A DNA stretch of 48,632 bases, from positions 1-48,632 of the forward strand of contig JAPOIY010000020.1 of the NCBI GenBank assembly GCA_029978705.1, read 5' to 3'. The notes beneath the pieces were generated by a model, which did not search any database, was not told the origin of the DNA, and saw nothing but the letters and a program-made list of their open reading frames with translations. Origin of the DNA: Actinomycetota bacterium (GTDB lineage Bacteria > Actinomycetota > Actinomycetes > S36-B12 > GCA-2699445). Made by a program: the position numbers and the translations under genes. Below, piece by piece: positions 40,544-48,632 of the stretch. How positions within the stretch are numbered: the stretch's first letter is position 1; each line of letters opens with the position of its first letter.

Positions 40544-41038
40544 ATGGCCAAGGGCAAGGGGCCCGCGTCGGCGACGCCTGCGACCGCGGCGCTGGCCGAG
40601 CTCGGCATCCCCTACGCCCTGCACCCCTACCCGCACGACCCGGATGTCACGGAGTTCGGACGGGAGGCCGCGGAAGCGCTCGGGTTCCCCCCGGAGCGGG
40701 TGTTCAAGACGCTGCTGGCCGACGTGGACGGCGACCTGTACACGGCGGTCGTCCCGGTGACCACCACGCTGGACCTGAAGGCCCTGGCCGCCGCGGTGGG
40801 CGGGAAGAAGGCGGCCATGGCCGACCCCGAGCGCGCCGAGCGGTCCAGCGGGTACCACGTGGGGGGCATCAGCCCGCTGGGGCAGAAGAAGGAGGTGCCC
40901 ACGGTGCTGGACAGTTCCGCGATGGAGTTCGAGTCGATCCTGGTGTCGGCCGGCCGGCGGGGACTGGACCTCGAACTCGTGCCCGTGCATCTGGTGACCG
41001 CGCTGAATGCCCGCATCTCCCCGATCGGGCGGCGGTGA
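40544..41038 (+). CDS. ybaK: YbaK/EbsC aminoacyl-tRNA deacylase (Cys-tRNA(Pro))
   Basis: Hydrolyses mischarged Cys-tRNA(Pro) in trans. The 164-residue protein has LGIPYALHPYPHDPD at the N-terminus, the catalytic Lys in ERVFKTLLADVDG, KKAAMADPERAERSSGYHVG and GISPLGQKKEVPTVLD, in family order. The ATG follows GAGGGGAG. It is divergent from hisD, with 55 bases between starts, and converges with the GTPase gene, with 4 bases between stops. Confidence 0.94.
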   Translation: MAKGKGPASATPATAALAELGIPYALHPYPHDPDVTEFGREAAEALGFPPERVFKTLLADVDGDLYTAVVPVTTTLDLKALAAAVGGKKAAMADPERAERSSGYHVGGISPLGQKKEVPTVLDSSAMEFESILVSAGRRGLDLELVPVHLVTALNARISPIGRR

Positions 41039-41042
41039 CGGT

Positions 41043-42212
41043 TCAGGCGGGCGGGTCCTGGTCCAGTTCCTTGCGCAGGCGTTTGCGTTCGCTCCAGGCT
41101 CCGCGGAACGCCTCGAGGAAGGCGTCCTTCACCCCGTCGGAGGCCAGGAACGCCTCCGCCTCGTCGGCGTTCATCCCCACAAGCCGCTCGTTGACGGCCA
41201 TCCAGGCGTAACCCATCGCCAGGGTGACGCTGGAGGCGACGCTGGCCTTGATGACGTAGCCGGTGACGGTCCCGGCGCCGGGCACCAGTCCCACGATCGT
41301 GCCCGCCAGGTAGCGCCCGACGGTGCTGGCCCCTGTCGCCATCATGATGCCGCCGAAGGCCTGCACGAGCCGGCTGGACGGTGTGGGCACCCCGTAGGCG
41401 GCCGAGATGGCGGCGAGCATGCCCATCTGCACGGGGAACAGCGCGGCCGCGTCCGCGATGGGAAGCGGGACGGCGCACGTGCCCGCCGCCGCCGTGGTGG
41501 CGGTCCGGATCGTCAGCCGCGCCCGTCGCCGCTTTCTTTGCAGGTCGATGCGCTGGGCCGCCTCGAGGGCCGCCCGCACCGACGCTGGGATCACCTCCGC
41601 GGTCGCATCCAGCAGGTCATGCAGCCCGAACAGCTCCGGTGTCACCCAGGGGTCGACGCGGGCGTTGGTGAGGATGGGGGCCGACGCCGGCCGCGTGGGC
41701 AGCCCCCGGGAGGCGATGGCGGCCGCCAGTTCCAGCGCGTCGGGGTGGATGTGGCCGTCGCGCACCGCCACCTGGCTGAGGACGACGATGACGGGCACGC
41801 CGGTGCTCGCGAGGCCGGCGACGAACCGCGCCTGGGAGTCCTCGAAGCGCCGGTCTCCCGAGCGCACGACGTACCAGACGACGTGGACCTGCTCGCTGAT
41901 CGGCTGGGACCGCCGGGTGGCGATCTCGGCCTCCAGCCGTGCGAGGATGCGGTCGCCCGACTCGCCGGTCTCGAAGCCCTGCGTGTCGAAGACGCCGATC
42001 GGCAGCCGGGGGTGCGCGAAGTACTCGGTGGCCAGGGTGACCGGCACGCCGTTGCCGGTGGGTGCCACATCGGCTCCGAAGATGGCGTTGATCAGGGTGG
42101 ACTTGCCGGCGCCGGTCTTGCCGCACAACAGCACGTTGAAGCGCCCGATCTTGTGCCGCTCCTCGTCGAAGCGGCGCTGGAACTCCTCCGCCCATTTCGG
42201 GTCCAGAGCCAT
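41043..42212 (-). CDS. GTPase with C-terminal DUF697-like membrane region
   Basis: A 389-residue protein. The N-terminal GTPase domain has the P-loop GKTGAGKSTLINAIFG (31-46), the switch DTQGFETGESGD starting at Asp76, and a plausible G4-like loop in ILTNARVDPW, which lacks a clear NKxD. The C-terminal half (about 225-350) is hydrophobic, with LRIRT...LPIADAAALFPVQMGMLAAI and a GLVPGAGTVTGYVIKASVASS segment. These resemble DUF697 domains found in YcjF/Era-like proteins that act at membranes. The ATG at 42210-42212 follows GAGGAGG. The cell process is unknown; remodelling or stress roles are only guesses. Confidence 0.85.
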   Translation of the reverse strand: MALDPKWAEEFQRRFDEERHKIGRFNVLLCGKTGAGKSTLINAIFGADVAPTGNGVPVTLATEYFAHPRLPIGVFDTQGFETGESGDRILARLEAEIATRRSQPISEQVHVVWYVVRSGDRRFEDSQARFVAGLASTGVPVIVVLSQVAVRDGHIHPDALELAAAIASRGLPTRPASAPILTNARVDPWVTPELFGLHDLLDATAEVIPASVRAALEAAQRIDLQRKRRRARLTIRTATTAAAGTCAVPLPIADAAALFPVQMGMLAAISAAYGVPTPSSRLVQAFGGIMMATGASTVGRYLAGTIVGLVPGAGTVTGYVIKASVASSVTLAMGYAWMAVNERLVGMNADEAEAFLASDGVKDAFLEAFRGAWSERKRLRKELDQDPPA

Positions 42213-42288
42213 GGCCCTCCTCAGGATCGGTCCCGCGCTGCCGCGTCGAGTATCCCCCGCCGGGGCCGGGGACGGTGGGGCCATGCGC

Positions 42289-42294
42289 CACAAT
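42289..42294 (+). promoter_or_regulatory. Weak -10-like hexamer before the 42302 gene
   Basis: CACAAT is 7 bases before the ATG at 42302, which has no ribosome-binding site. The same hexamer precedes hisI by 6 bases. Confidence 0.3.
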
Positions 42295-42301
42295 GACCCC
42301 C

Positions 42302-42958
42302 ATGAATGCTCGTTCCCCGGTGGTGATCGGGACCCTCGTGGTCGTGGTGCTCGTCGGCCTGGGGGTGTTCCTGCTCAGCCGCACGGGCAGCGGGGCGCCC
42401 CCCGCGGCCGCTCCCGCACCGCAGCCCAGCGCCACCCCGTCGATCACGGCCGGCACCCCGACCGCGGCCCCGGCCCCTGAGGACGTGCGCAACCAGCCGG
42501 GCACGACGGTGCTCAAGGTCAAGGTGAGCGGGTGCCCCGGGTGCCAGGTGACAGCCGTGCCGGACGACACGACCACCGCCGACGGCCCCTTCGCCGCCAC
42601 CGTGACCAACGGCCTGGCGCAACTGGAGGTCCCGTCCCCGAGCACGCTGGGGCTGTCGTTCTTCCTGCAGGGGGAGAAGGACGGCAACGACACCCCGGCG
42701 CGCACGCTGGTCATCCTGCAGCCCGACCGGGTCGCCCCCGGCGACGCGGTGACGGAGGCTGCGGCCGGTTCGGCGCAGTCCGCCGGCTACTGCTGGGCGG
42801 GCACGACGCTGACGGTGGCGACCGTGCGGTTCTCGGCGCAGGCCAAGGGCGGAACCGTACAGAGCGCGTGGGCGGACCCCGCACTGCCCACCACCGCCGC
42901 CCAGGTCACCCCGGGCGGGGAGAAGGACTTCACGCCCCGGTGCGGTGGGGTCAGCTGA
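42302..42958 (+). CDS. Secreted or membrane-anchored hypothetical protein
   Basis: A 218-residue protein that I do not recognise. It has an N-terminal hydrophobic segment (about 6-26, VVIGTLVVVVLVGLGVFLL) without a clear cleavage site. A Pro/Ala/Thr-rich linker (about 30-65) follows, then an extracytoplasmic domain with four cysteines: a CPGC pair in VKVSGCPGCQVTAVP, one in AGYCWAG and one near the end (PRCGGVS). The repeated hydrophobic strands suggest a beta-sandwich. The start ATG (42302) fits the membrane segment; two upstream in-frame starts add little. It ends inside the palindrome that also ends dnaE. Confidence 0.75.
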   Translation: MNARSPVVIGTLVVVVLVGLGVFLLSRTGSGAPPAAAPAPQPSATPSITAGTPTAAPAPEDVRNQPGTTVLKVKVSGCPGCQVTAVPDDTTTADGPFAATVTNGLAQLEVPSPSTLGLSFFLQGEKDGNDTPARTLVILQPDRVAPGDAVTEAAAGSAQSAGYCWAGTTLTVATVRFSAQAKGGTVQSAWADPALPTTAAQVTPGGEKDFTPRCGGVS

Positions 42959-45900
42959 CCGAGCCCGGCCCCAGCAGGGCCTTCAGGTCGCCGATCAGGT
43001 TGGGACCGGGGGTGACCCGGAGCCGGTCGTCCAGGCGCAGGACCGTGGTGCGCCCTGAGGACGTCAGGTGCAGTTGTACCTCGACGGTGCCGGGGTGGGC
43101 CGCCAGGATCTCCTTGAGCCGGTCGACGACCGGCGGCACACACCGCGCCGCCGCCATCGTGACCCGCACCGGGCCGGACTGCTGCTGCGAGAGATCGGGG
43201 AACGAGACCTCCATGGCGATCAGCCGCAGCGACTCCTCGTCGCGTCGGTCGACCCGCACCTTGAACAGCGCGATCTTGTCCTCGACGAGGTAGGCGCTGA
43301 CGGGGCCGTACGTGCGCGGGTAGACGACCACCTCGACGGACGCGTCCAGGTCCTCCAACTGCACCAGGGCCCACGGCTCGCCCTTGTCCCGCGTGATCTT
43401 GCGCTGCACCGTGCTGATCAGGCCGCCGATGGTGACCACCTGGCCCGACGGCCGTTCGTCGATGTGCAGGGAGGCGATGCTGCAGTCCACGCTCTGCCGC
43501 AGCACGTGCTCCACCCCGTTGAGGGGGTGGTCGCTCACGTACAGGCCCAGCATGTCGCGTTCCGCCGCCAGCAGTTGGCTGCGCTCCCACTCCCCCACCG
43601 GGATCTCGGGCAGCACCGAAAGTCCCGGCGCCCCGGCGTCGCCCGAGTCGTCCCCGAACAGGTCGAACTGGCCCACCGCCTGGGCACGTTTGGTCTCGAC
43701 GGCGGCGTCCACGAGGGGTTCATGCACGCTGACGAGGCCCTTGCGCGTGTGGCCCAGCGAGTCGAAGGCGCCCGCCTTGATGAGGGACTCGATGGTGCGT
43801 TTGTTGCATACCCCGGCCTCGACGGCGTTGATGAAGTCGGGGAAGTCCGCGAACCGGCCGTGGCCGGAGCGGGTGGCCAGGATCGCGGCCACCACGTTCT
43901 CCCCGACGTTGCGCACGGCGGACAGGCCGAACCTGATGTCGCCGCCGCGCGGCGTGAAGTCGGAGTCGGACTCGTTGATGTCGGGGGGCAGGACCTTGAT
44001 GCCCATGCGGCGGCACTCGTTGAGGTACACCGACAGGCGCCCGGGACCGTTGGCCGTGGACTTGTCGTCCTTGACGCTGGTCAGGAGCGCGGACATGAAC
44101 TCGGCCGGGTAGTTGGCCTTCAGGTAGGCCGTCCAGTAGGCCACCAGCCCGTAGCCGGCGGTGTGCGCCTTGTTGAAGGCGTAGTCGGCGAAGGGGACGA
44201 GTATGTCCCACAGGGCCTTGATGCAGGCCTGCGAGTAGTCGTTGGCGCGCATCCCCTCGGAGAAGGGGCCGAACTCCTTGTCGAGGATCTCCTTCTTCTT
44301 CTTCCCCATCGCCCGGCGCAGCAGGTCCGCCTGGCCCAGGCTGTAGCCGGCGACGCGCTGCGCGATCGCCATGACCTGCTCCTGGTAGACGATCACTCCG
44401 TAGGTGTCGCCCAGGATGTCCTGCAGCGGCTCGGCCAGTTCCGGGTGGATGGGCACGACCTGCTTGCGCTCGTTCTTGCGGTCCGCGTAGTCGTTGTGGG
44501 CGTTCGCGCCCATCGGGCCGGGCCGGTACAGGGCCAGGACCGCCGAGATGTCCTCGAAGTTGTCGGGGACCATGGACCGCAGCAGCGCCCGCATGGGCCC
44601 GCCGTCGAGCTGGAAGACCCCCAGCGTGTCGCCGCGGGCGAGCAGTTCGTAGGTGCGGGCATCGTCCAGGGGCAGTTTCTCCGGGATGATCTGCTCGGCG
44701 GTGTTCGCCGCGATGTACTTGAGGCAGTCGTCGATGACGGTCAGGGTGCGCAGTCCCAGGAAGTCCATCTTCAGCAGGCCGAGGGTCTCGCACGCCCCCA
44801 TGTCGAACTGCGTGATGATCGAGCCGTCGGCATCGCGGCGCCACACCGGGATCACGTCGGCCAGCGGCTCGCTCGACAGGATCACCCCCGCCGCATGCAC
44901 CCCCACCTGGCGTTTCAGGCCTTCGAGGCCGCGGGCGGTGTCCACGACCTCCTTGACCAGGGAGTCGGACGCGTACAGGTCGCGGAACTCCCCGGCCTCC
45001 CCGTAGCGCTTGTGGGTCGGGTCGAAGATCCCGGACAGGGGGACGTCCTTGCCCATGACCGCCGGTGGCATCGCCTTGGTGATCCGGTCCGACAGCGCGA
45101 ACGGCTGCCCCATCACGCGCGCGGCGTCCTTGATGGCCGCCTTGGCCTTGATGGTGCCGTACGTGACGATCTGGGCCACGTGGTCGCTGCCGTAGCGCTC
45201 GGTCGCGTAGCGGATCATCTCGCCGCGCCGGCGCTCATCGAAGTCGATGTCGATGTCCGGCATCGACACCCGTTCGGGGTTCAGGAACCGCTCGAACAGC
45301 AGGCCGTGCGCCAGCGGGTCCAGCTCGGTGATGCCCAGCGCCCACGCGATGAGCGCCCCTGCCGCCGAGCCGCGGCCCGGGCCCACCCGGATGCCGTTGT
45401 CGTGCGCGTGCCGGATGAGGTCGGCCACCACCAGGAAGTAGCCCGGGTACCCCATCTGCGCGATCACGTTCAGTTCGTATGCCGCCTGCTTGCGGTGGGC
45501 CTCCGGGACCGGGTCGGGCGCGAAGCGCGCGGCCAACCCGCGCTCCACCTCCTTGACCAGCCAGGACTCCTCCGACTCCCCGGCCGGCACCTCGAACCGC
45601 GGCATGAGGTTCGCGCCCTCGTCGAACGAGACGTCGCAACGTTCCGCGATCAGGAGTGTGTTGTCGCAGGCGCCCGGCAGGTCCGCCCACAGGTCGCGCA
45701 TCTGGTCGGCCGTCTTGATGTAGAAGTCGTGGCTGTCGAACCGGAACCGCTTCTCGTCCGCCAGCAGGCTCTTCGTACCCACACACAGGAACGCGTCGTG
45801 CATCCGCCAGTCGTCCGCATGCACGTAGTGGGTGTCGTTGGTGGCCAGGAACGGAAGGTCGAGTTTGCGGGCGATCGTGAGCAGGTCGTCGCGGAACCGG

Positions 45901-46514
45901 CGTTCGATGTCGATGCCGTGGTCCATGACCTCGCAGAAGTAGTTGTCCTTGCCGAGGATGTCGCGGAAGTCGGCCGCGGCCTGCAGGGCCTTGTCGAACT
46001 GTCCCGCCTGCAGCCAGCGGTTGACCTCTCCCGACGGGCAGCCGGTGGTCCCGATGAGTCCCTCGCCGTACGTCTCCAGCAGTTCCCGGTCGAACCGGGG
46101 GGCCCGGTAGTAGCCCTCGATGCTCGCCAGGCTGGACAGGCGGAAGAGGTTGTGCAGCCCGACGTTGTTCTCCGCCCACATCGTCATGTGTGTGTAGGCG
46201 AATTTGCCACGGCCGTCGCTGATCTCCCCCGCGCCCTCGTCGTAGCCGCCTCCGAAGTCCATCGGGCCGCGCTCGAACCGACCGTGCGGGGCGTAGTAAC
46301 CCTCCAGGCCGATGATCGGCTTCACCCCCGCCGCGCGGGCCTTGGAGTAGAACTCGAAGGCCCCGTACAGGTTGCCGTGGTCCGACATGGCGATGGAGTG
46401 CTGCCCGAGGCGGGACACCTCCGCGAACAGGTCGTCCAGGCGGGCCGCGCCGTCGAGCATCGAGTACTCGGTGTGCACATGCAGATGGACGAAGGAGTCG
46501 TCGGCGGCAGTCAC
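42951..46514 (-). CDS. dnaE: DNA polymerase III alpha subunit DnaE
   Basis: Catalytic subunit of the replicative polymerase. The 1187-residue protein has the N-terminal PHP domain (HLHVHTEYSMLDG, AMSDHGNLYGAFEF), which in actinobacterial DnaE1 provides proofreading. The polymerase centre has SAAGALIAWALGITELDP and MPDIDIDFDERRRG (Asp420, 422 and 424). Later come the fingers (AMGKKKKEILDKEFG), the beta-clamp-related tail QFDLFGD, an OB-fold (about 1005-1080), and a C-terminal domain. The GTG at 46512-46514 follows GAAGGAGA. A -10-like TAGAGT lies on the minus strand of 46565-46570, giving a leader of about 45 bases. Confidence 0.97.
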   Translation of the reverse strand: MTAADDSFVHLHVHTEYSMLDGAARLDDLFAEVSRLGQHSIAMSDHGNLYGAFEFYSKARAAGVKPIIGLEGYYAPHGRFERGPMDFGGGYDEGAGEISDGRGKFAYTHMTMWAENNVGLHNLFRLSSLASIEGYYRAPRFDRELLETYGEGLIGTTGCPSGEVNRWLQAGQFDKALQAAADFRDILGKDNYFCEVMDHGIDIERRFRDDLLTIARKLDLPFLATNDTHYVHADDWRMHDAFLCVGTKSLLADEKRFRFDSHDFYIKTADQMRDLWADLPGACDNTLLIAERCDVSFDEGANLMPRFEVPAGESEESWLVKEVERGLAARFAPDPVPEAHRKQAAYELNVIAQMGYPGYFLVVADLIRHAHDNGIRVGPGRGSAAGALIAWALGITELDPLAHGLLFERFLNPERVSMPDIDIDFDERRRGEMIRYATERYGSDHVAQIVTYGTIKAKAAIKDAARVMGQPFALSDRITKAMPPAVMGKDVPLSGIFDPTHKRYGEAGEFRDLYASDSLVKEVVDTARGLEGLKRQVGVHAAGVILSSEPLADVIPVWRRDADGSIITQFDMGACETLGLLKMDFLGLRTLTVIDDCLKYIAANTAEQIIPEKLPLDDARTYELLARGDTLGVFQLDGGPMRALLRSMVPDNFEDISAVLALYRPGPMGANAHNDYADRKNERKQVVPIHPELAEPLQDILGDTYGVIVYQEQVMAIAQRVAGYSLGQADLLRRAMGKKKKEILDKEFGPFSEGMRANDYSQACIKALWDILVPFADYAFNKAHTAGYGLVAYWTAYLKANYPAEFMSALLTSVKDDKSTANGPGRLSVYLNECRRMGIKVLPPDINESDSDFTPRGGDIRFGLSAVRNVGENVVAAILATRSGHGRFADFPDFINAVEAGVCNKRTIESLIKAGAFDSLGHTRKGLVSVHEPLVDAAVETKRAQAVGQFDLFGDDSGDAGAPGLSVLPEIPVGEWERSQLLAAERDMLGLYVSDHPLNGVEHVLRQSVDCSIASLHIDERPSGQVVTIGGLISTVQRKITRDKGEPWALVQLEDLDASVEVVVYPRTYGPVSAYLVEDKIALFKVRVDRRDEESLRLIAMEVSFPDLSQQQSGPVRVTMAAARCVPPVVDRLKEILAAHPGTVEVQLHLTSSGRTTVLRLDDRLRVTPGPNLIGDLKALLGPGSVS

Positions 46515-46564
46515 CGGTCTCTCCTTCCCCGAACCCCGACCGGGGCATCCGCCGGTCTGGGGTG

Positions 46565-46570
46565 ACTCTA
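46565..46570 (-). promoter_or_regulatory. Candidate -10 element for dnaE
   Basis: TAGAGT (TAnnnT) in the 116-base rluD-dnaE gap; no matching -35 box seen. Confidence 0.3.
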
Positions 46571-46630
46571 ACCCGGCGACCCGACGGCACCGGGCCAGCC
46601 GCGGGGCGCGTCGCGACCCGGCCGGGGCGG

Positions 46631-47551
46631 TCAGTCCGCCAGGCGGCGCAACCCCTCCGCCAGATCGGCCGGGTAGTCCGAGCCCACGGTCACTCGGTCC
46701 CCCGTCCGCGGATGCCGGAAGTCCAGTTCCATGGCATGCAGCCACTGCCGCCCGATTCCCAGACGCTGCGCCAGCACCGGGTCGGCGCCGTAGGTCAGGT
46801 CGCCGACGCAGGGGTGCCGGGTGGCGGCCATGTGCACGCGGATCTGGTGCGTGCGGCCGGTCTCCAGCGCGATCGTGAGGAGGGTCGCGTACCGGAACGC
46901 CTCGAGGGTGTCGTAGTGGGTGACGCTCTCCCGGCCGCCCGCCACCACCCCGAAACGGTGGTCGGCGCCCCGCAGCCGTGCGATGGGGGCGTCGATGGTG
47001 CCGCGTAGCGGGTCCGGGTGCCCCTGCACCAGCGCGTGGTAGGTCTTGCCCACCTCGCGGTCGCGGAACTGGCGCTTCAGGTCGGTGTAGGCGGGGGTGG
47101 TCTTGGCGACCACCATGAGCCCGCTGGTCCCCACGTCCAGCCGGTGCACGATCCCCTGCCGCTCCGCCGCGCCCGCGTCCGCCACGCTGACCCCGGCCGC
47201 CCGCAGCCCGTCGGCGACGGTGGGGCCGTCCCAGCCGGGGCTCGCGTGGGCGGCCACCCCCGCGGGCTTGTCGACCACCACGATGTCGTCGTCCTCGTGC
47301 ACGATGCGCAGCCCCGGGACGGCCTGTGGCGGGCGCACCGCCACCTCCGGCTCCGGCAACTCGACCTCCAGCCACGCGTCGGCCCGCAGCCGCTCGGACT
47401 TGCCGACGGCCTGCCCGTCGACCGTCACGCGGCCGGCCGCCGCCAGTTCCGCGGCCCGCGTGCGGGACACGCCCAGCAGCCGCGCGAGGCCCGCGTCGAC
47501 GCGTTCCCCGGCCAGCCCGGCCGGCACCGGCAGGCTGCGCCGGTCGCTCAT
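46631..47551 (-). CDS. RluA/RluD-family 23S rRNA pseudouridine synthase
   Basis: Isomerises uridine in rRNA; exact target not assignable from sequence. The 306-residue protein has an S4 RNA-binding domain (about 15-65, [20 protein letters not shown]) and a catalytic domain with [14 protein letters not shown], catalytic Asp139 in [18 protein letters not shown], and [18 protein letters not shown]. This matches RluD-type enzymes found beside lspA in many bacteria. The ATG overlaps the lspA stop as ATGA. Confidence 0.95.
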   Translation of the reverse strand: MSDRRSLPVPAGLAGERVDAGLARLLGVSRTRAAELAAAGRVTVDGQAVGKSERLRADAWLEVELPEPEVAVRPPQAVPGLRIVHEDDDIVVVDKPAGVAAHASPGWDGPTVADGLRAAGVSVADAGAAERQGIVHRLDVGTSGLMVVAKTTPAYTDLKRQFRDREVGKTYHALVQGHPDPLRGTIDAPIARLRGADHRFGVVAGGRESVTHYDTLEAFRYATLLTIALETGRTHQIRVHMAATRHPCVGDLTYGADPVLAQRLGIGRQWLHAMELDFRHPRTGDRVTVGSDYPADLAEGLRRLAD

Positions 47552-48096
47552 GGCGCGGTCTCGTGCTGCAGCGCGTCAGCGGCCGGGTCGTCCTGGCGCC
47601 CGCCGGAGGGGTCGACCCCCAGGAGGGACAGGACGGCGATCGCACCGGCCCCGCCCACCACGGCCATGTCGGCGACGTTGAACACCGGCCAGTGGGGCAG
47701 TTGCAGGAAGTCCACGACGTGGCCCATGCCGGGTCCGGGGGGCTGGACGAACCGGTCGACCAGGTTGCCGACAGCCCCCCCGAGCAGGACGCCCAGAGCG
47801 GTCAGCCACCAGCCGGACGTCACCCGCCGCGAGTACCAGAGGATGCCGACGGCGACGGCGACCGCGACCAGGCTGAACAACCACGTGTACTGGGTGCCGA
47901 TGGAGAAGGCGCCGCCGGGATTGCGGACGAAGGTGAGGCGCAGGTACTCCCCCACCACCTCGACCGGCGGCCGCCCGGCCAGCGACTGTTCGGCCGCCCA
48001 CTTGGTCAACTGGTCGACGATGACGACGGCGACGCCGATGAGGAGGACCACCACCGGGCCGCGCGCCCCGGACGGTCGGTCGGCGGGCGCAGTCAC
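47548..48096 (-). CDS. lspA: Lipoprotein signal peptidase LspA
   Basis: Membrane aspartic protease that cuts signal peptides from lipoproteins after Lgt has acted. The 182-residue protein has four spans (first [19 protein letters not shown]) and the [12 protein letters not shown] motif. Catalytic Asp114 lies in GNLVDRFVQ and Asp143 in FNVADMAVV. The GTG at 48094-48096 lies 6 bases after TACCCT and lacks a ribosome-binding site; a leaderless transcript is plausible. The upstream zinc-finger gene ends 19 bases before it. Confidence 0.97.
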   Translation of the reverse strand: MTAPADRPSGARGPVVVLLIGVAVVIVDQLTKWAAEQSLAGRPPVEVVGEYLRLTFVRNPGGAFSIGTQYTWLFSLVAVAVAVGILWYSRRVTSGWWLTALGVLLGGAVGNLVDRFVQPPGPGMGHVVDFLQLPHWPVFNVADMAVVGGAGAIAVLSLLGVDPSGGRQDDPAADALQHETAP

Positions 48097-48102
48097 CGGT
48101 CC

Positions 48103-48108
48103 AGGGTA
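48103..48108 (-). promoter_or_regulatory. -10 element for probable leaderless lspA transcript
   Basis: TACCCT (TAnnnT) sits 6 bases before the lspA GTG, with the same hexamer and spacing as at hisF. Confidence 0.45.
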
Positions 48109-48115
48109 ACCGGCC

Positions 48116-48632
48116 TCAGCGGCGCTCCTGCCGCTGCTTGCACTCCAGACAGAGCGTGGCCCGCGGGAACACCTGCAGCCGCAGTTTGCCGATGGGTTCG
48201 CCGCACGACTCACAGATGCCGTAGTCGCCGGACTCCAGGCGGAGCAGCGCGTGGGCCACCTGCGCCCGGACGTCCCGCACACCGGCGGCCAGCGCCATCT
48301 CGTGCTCGCGTTCGAACGTCTTCGTGCCGGCGTCGGCCTGGTCGTCCCCGGCGCCATCGACCACTTCGGACATGAGGTCGGCCAGATCGGACGCCATGTC
48401 CGCCAATTCCTGGTCCAACTCGGCGAGGTCCGCCAGGAGCTCCGCCCGCACCGCGGCGATCTCCTTCTTCGTCCAGGGGTCCTCCCCGGCGCGGACGGGG
48501 AGGGACCCCTTCCGCACGCGTGCCGCCTTCTTGGCCGGTGCCGTCTTCTTGGCGGGTGCCGTCTTCTTGGCGGGTGCCGTCTTCTTGGCGGGTGCCGTCT
48601 TCTTGGCGGGTGCCGTCTTCTTGGCGGGTGCC
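48116..48632 (-). CDS. TraR/DksA zinc-finger protein with Lys/Ala/Pro repeat tail (5' end beyond window)
   Basis: A C4 zinc-finger protein of the DksA/TraR family, in which relatives bind RNA polymerase or DNA. The visible part has a coiled-coil-forming helix (about 75-50 residues before the finger, VRAELLADLAELDQELADMA, then ALLRLESGDYG) and the four-cysteine finger CESCGEPIGK...LCLECKQRQ. The frame stays open to the window edge through 18-bp repeats, so the true start lies outside. Its N-terminal part is KKTAPA hexapeptides, like histone H1-type tails. Streptomyces has a similar DksA-like protein near lspA. Function unproven. Confidence 0.9.
   Translation of the reverse strand, partial: APAKKTAPAKKTAPAKKTAPAKKTAPAKKTAPAKKAARVRKGSLPVRAGEDPWTKKEIAAVRAELLADLAELDQELADMASDLADLMSEVVDGAGDDQADAGTKTFEREHEMALAAGVRDVRAQVAHALLRLESGDYGICESCGEPIGKLRLQVFPRATLCLECKQRQERR
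48523..48632 (-). repeat. Tandem 18-bp repeats coding for KKTAPA
   Basis: Five exact copies of CCGTCTTCTTGGCGGGTG (48541-48630) follow one degenerate copy (48523-48540), with the next copy starting at the edge. The unit keeps the reading frame and encodes the lysine-rich hexapeptide of the upstream protein tail. Copy number may vary between strains. Confidence 0.9.

Noticed and set aside
48523-48632. CRISPR-like or non-coding satellite repeat
   Set aside because: The repeats are contiguous without spacers, 18 bp long and in frame with the zinc-finger gene, so they are protein-coding.

Overview
The window reads as a housekeeping segment of a high-GC Actinomycetota chromosome. GC content is very high, GTG starts are common, and most neighbouring genes on a strand overlap by 4 or 8 bases. 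The order priA-metK-coaBC-rpoZ-gmk-mihF-pyrF-pyrD...carB-carA-(membrane protein)-pyrC-pyrB-pyrR beside a divergent bldD is the arrangement known from Streptomyces. MihF, the BldD c-di-GMP signature, the HGxxPAAW protein and the PriA-type HisA also point to Actinomycetia. A class 1B-type PyrD with PyrK, and a two-component system inside the trp operon, separate it from Streptomyces. I cannot name the family or genus.

Layout. 1-14560 (minus strand): pyrR, pyrB, pyrC, a PH-like membrane protein, carA, carB, pyrK, pyrD, pyrF, mihF, gmk, rpoZ, coaBC, metK and the start of priA. This gives every step from carbamoyl phosphate to UMP except pyrE, followed by nucleotide, CoA and SAM genes. A PyrR-binding-loop-like hairpin sits beside the pyrR ribosome-binding site. 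14561-17600: divergent bldD, then pyk, a SHOCT protein and a DUF6325-like protein. 17566-34068 (minus): hisI, trpE, an HGxxPAAW membrane protein, a response regulator and sensor kinase, trpC, trpB, trpA, a MauE-like protein, a DsbA-like protein, lgt, gltB, gltD and an AI-2E family transporter. 34153-40488: one plus-strand TIGR03085-type gene, then hisD-hisC-hisB-hisH-(DUF2510 protein)-hisA and hisF on the minus strand. 40544-48632: ybaK, a dynamin-like small GTPase, a secreted or anchored hypothetical protein, dnaE, a RluD-type pseudouridine synthase, lspA, and a TraR/DksA zinc-finger protein with a histone-like repeat tail that runs off the edge.

How it works together: the cluster makes UMP, histidine and tryptophan, and supplies glutamate by GOGAT. 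The set lacks trpF, which fits a bifunctional HisA/TrpF enzyme (PriA isomerase) serving both amino acid pathways. No mobile elements, CRISPR arrays, rRNA or tRNA genes were seen. No intergenic gap exceeds about 220 bases.

The less ordinary features are regulatory or local: a repeated leaderless-promoter pattern in front of eight transcription units, several leader hairpins, the two-component system embedded in the trp operon, and a PyrD whose expected catalytic cysteine position is a histidine.
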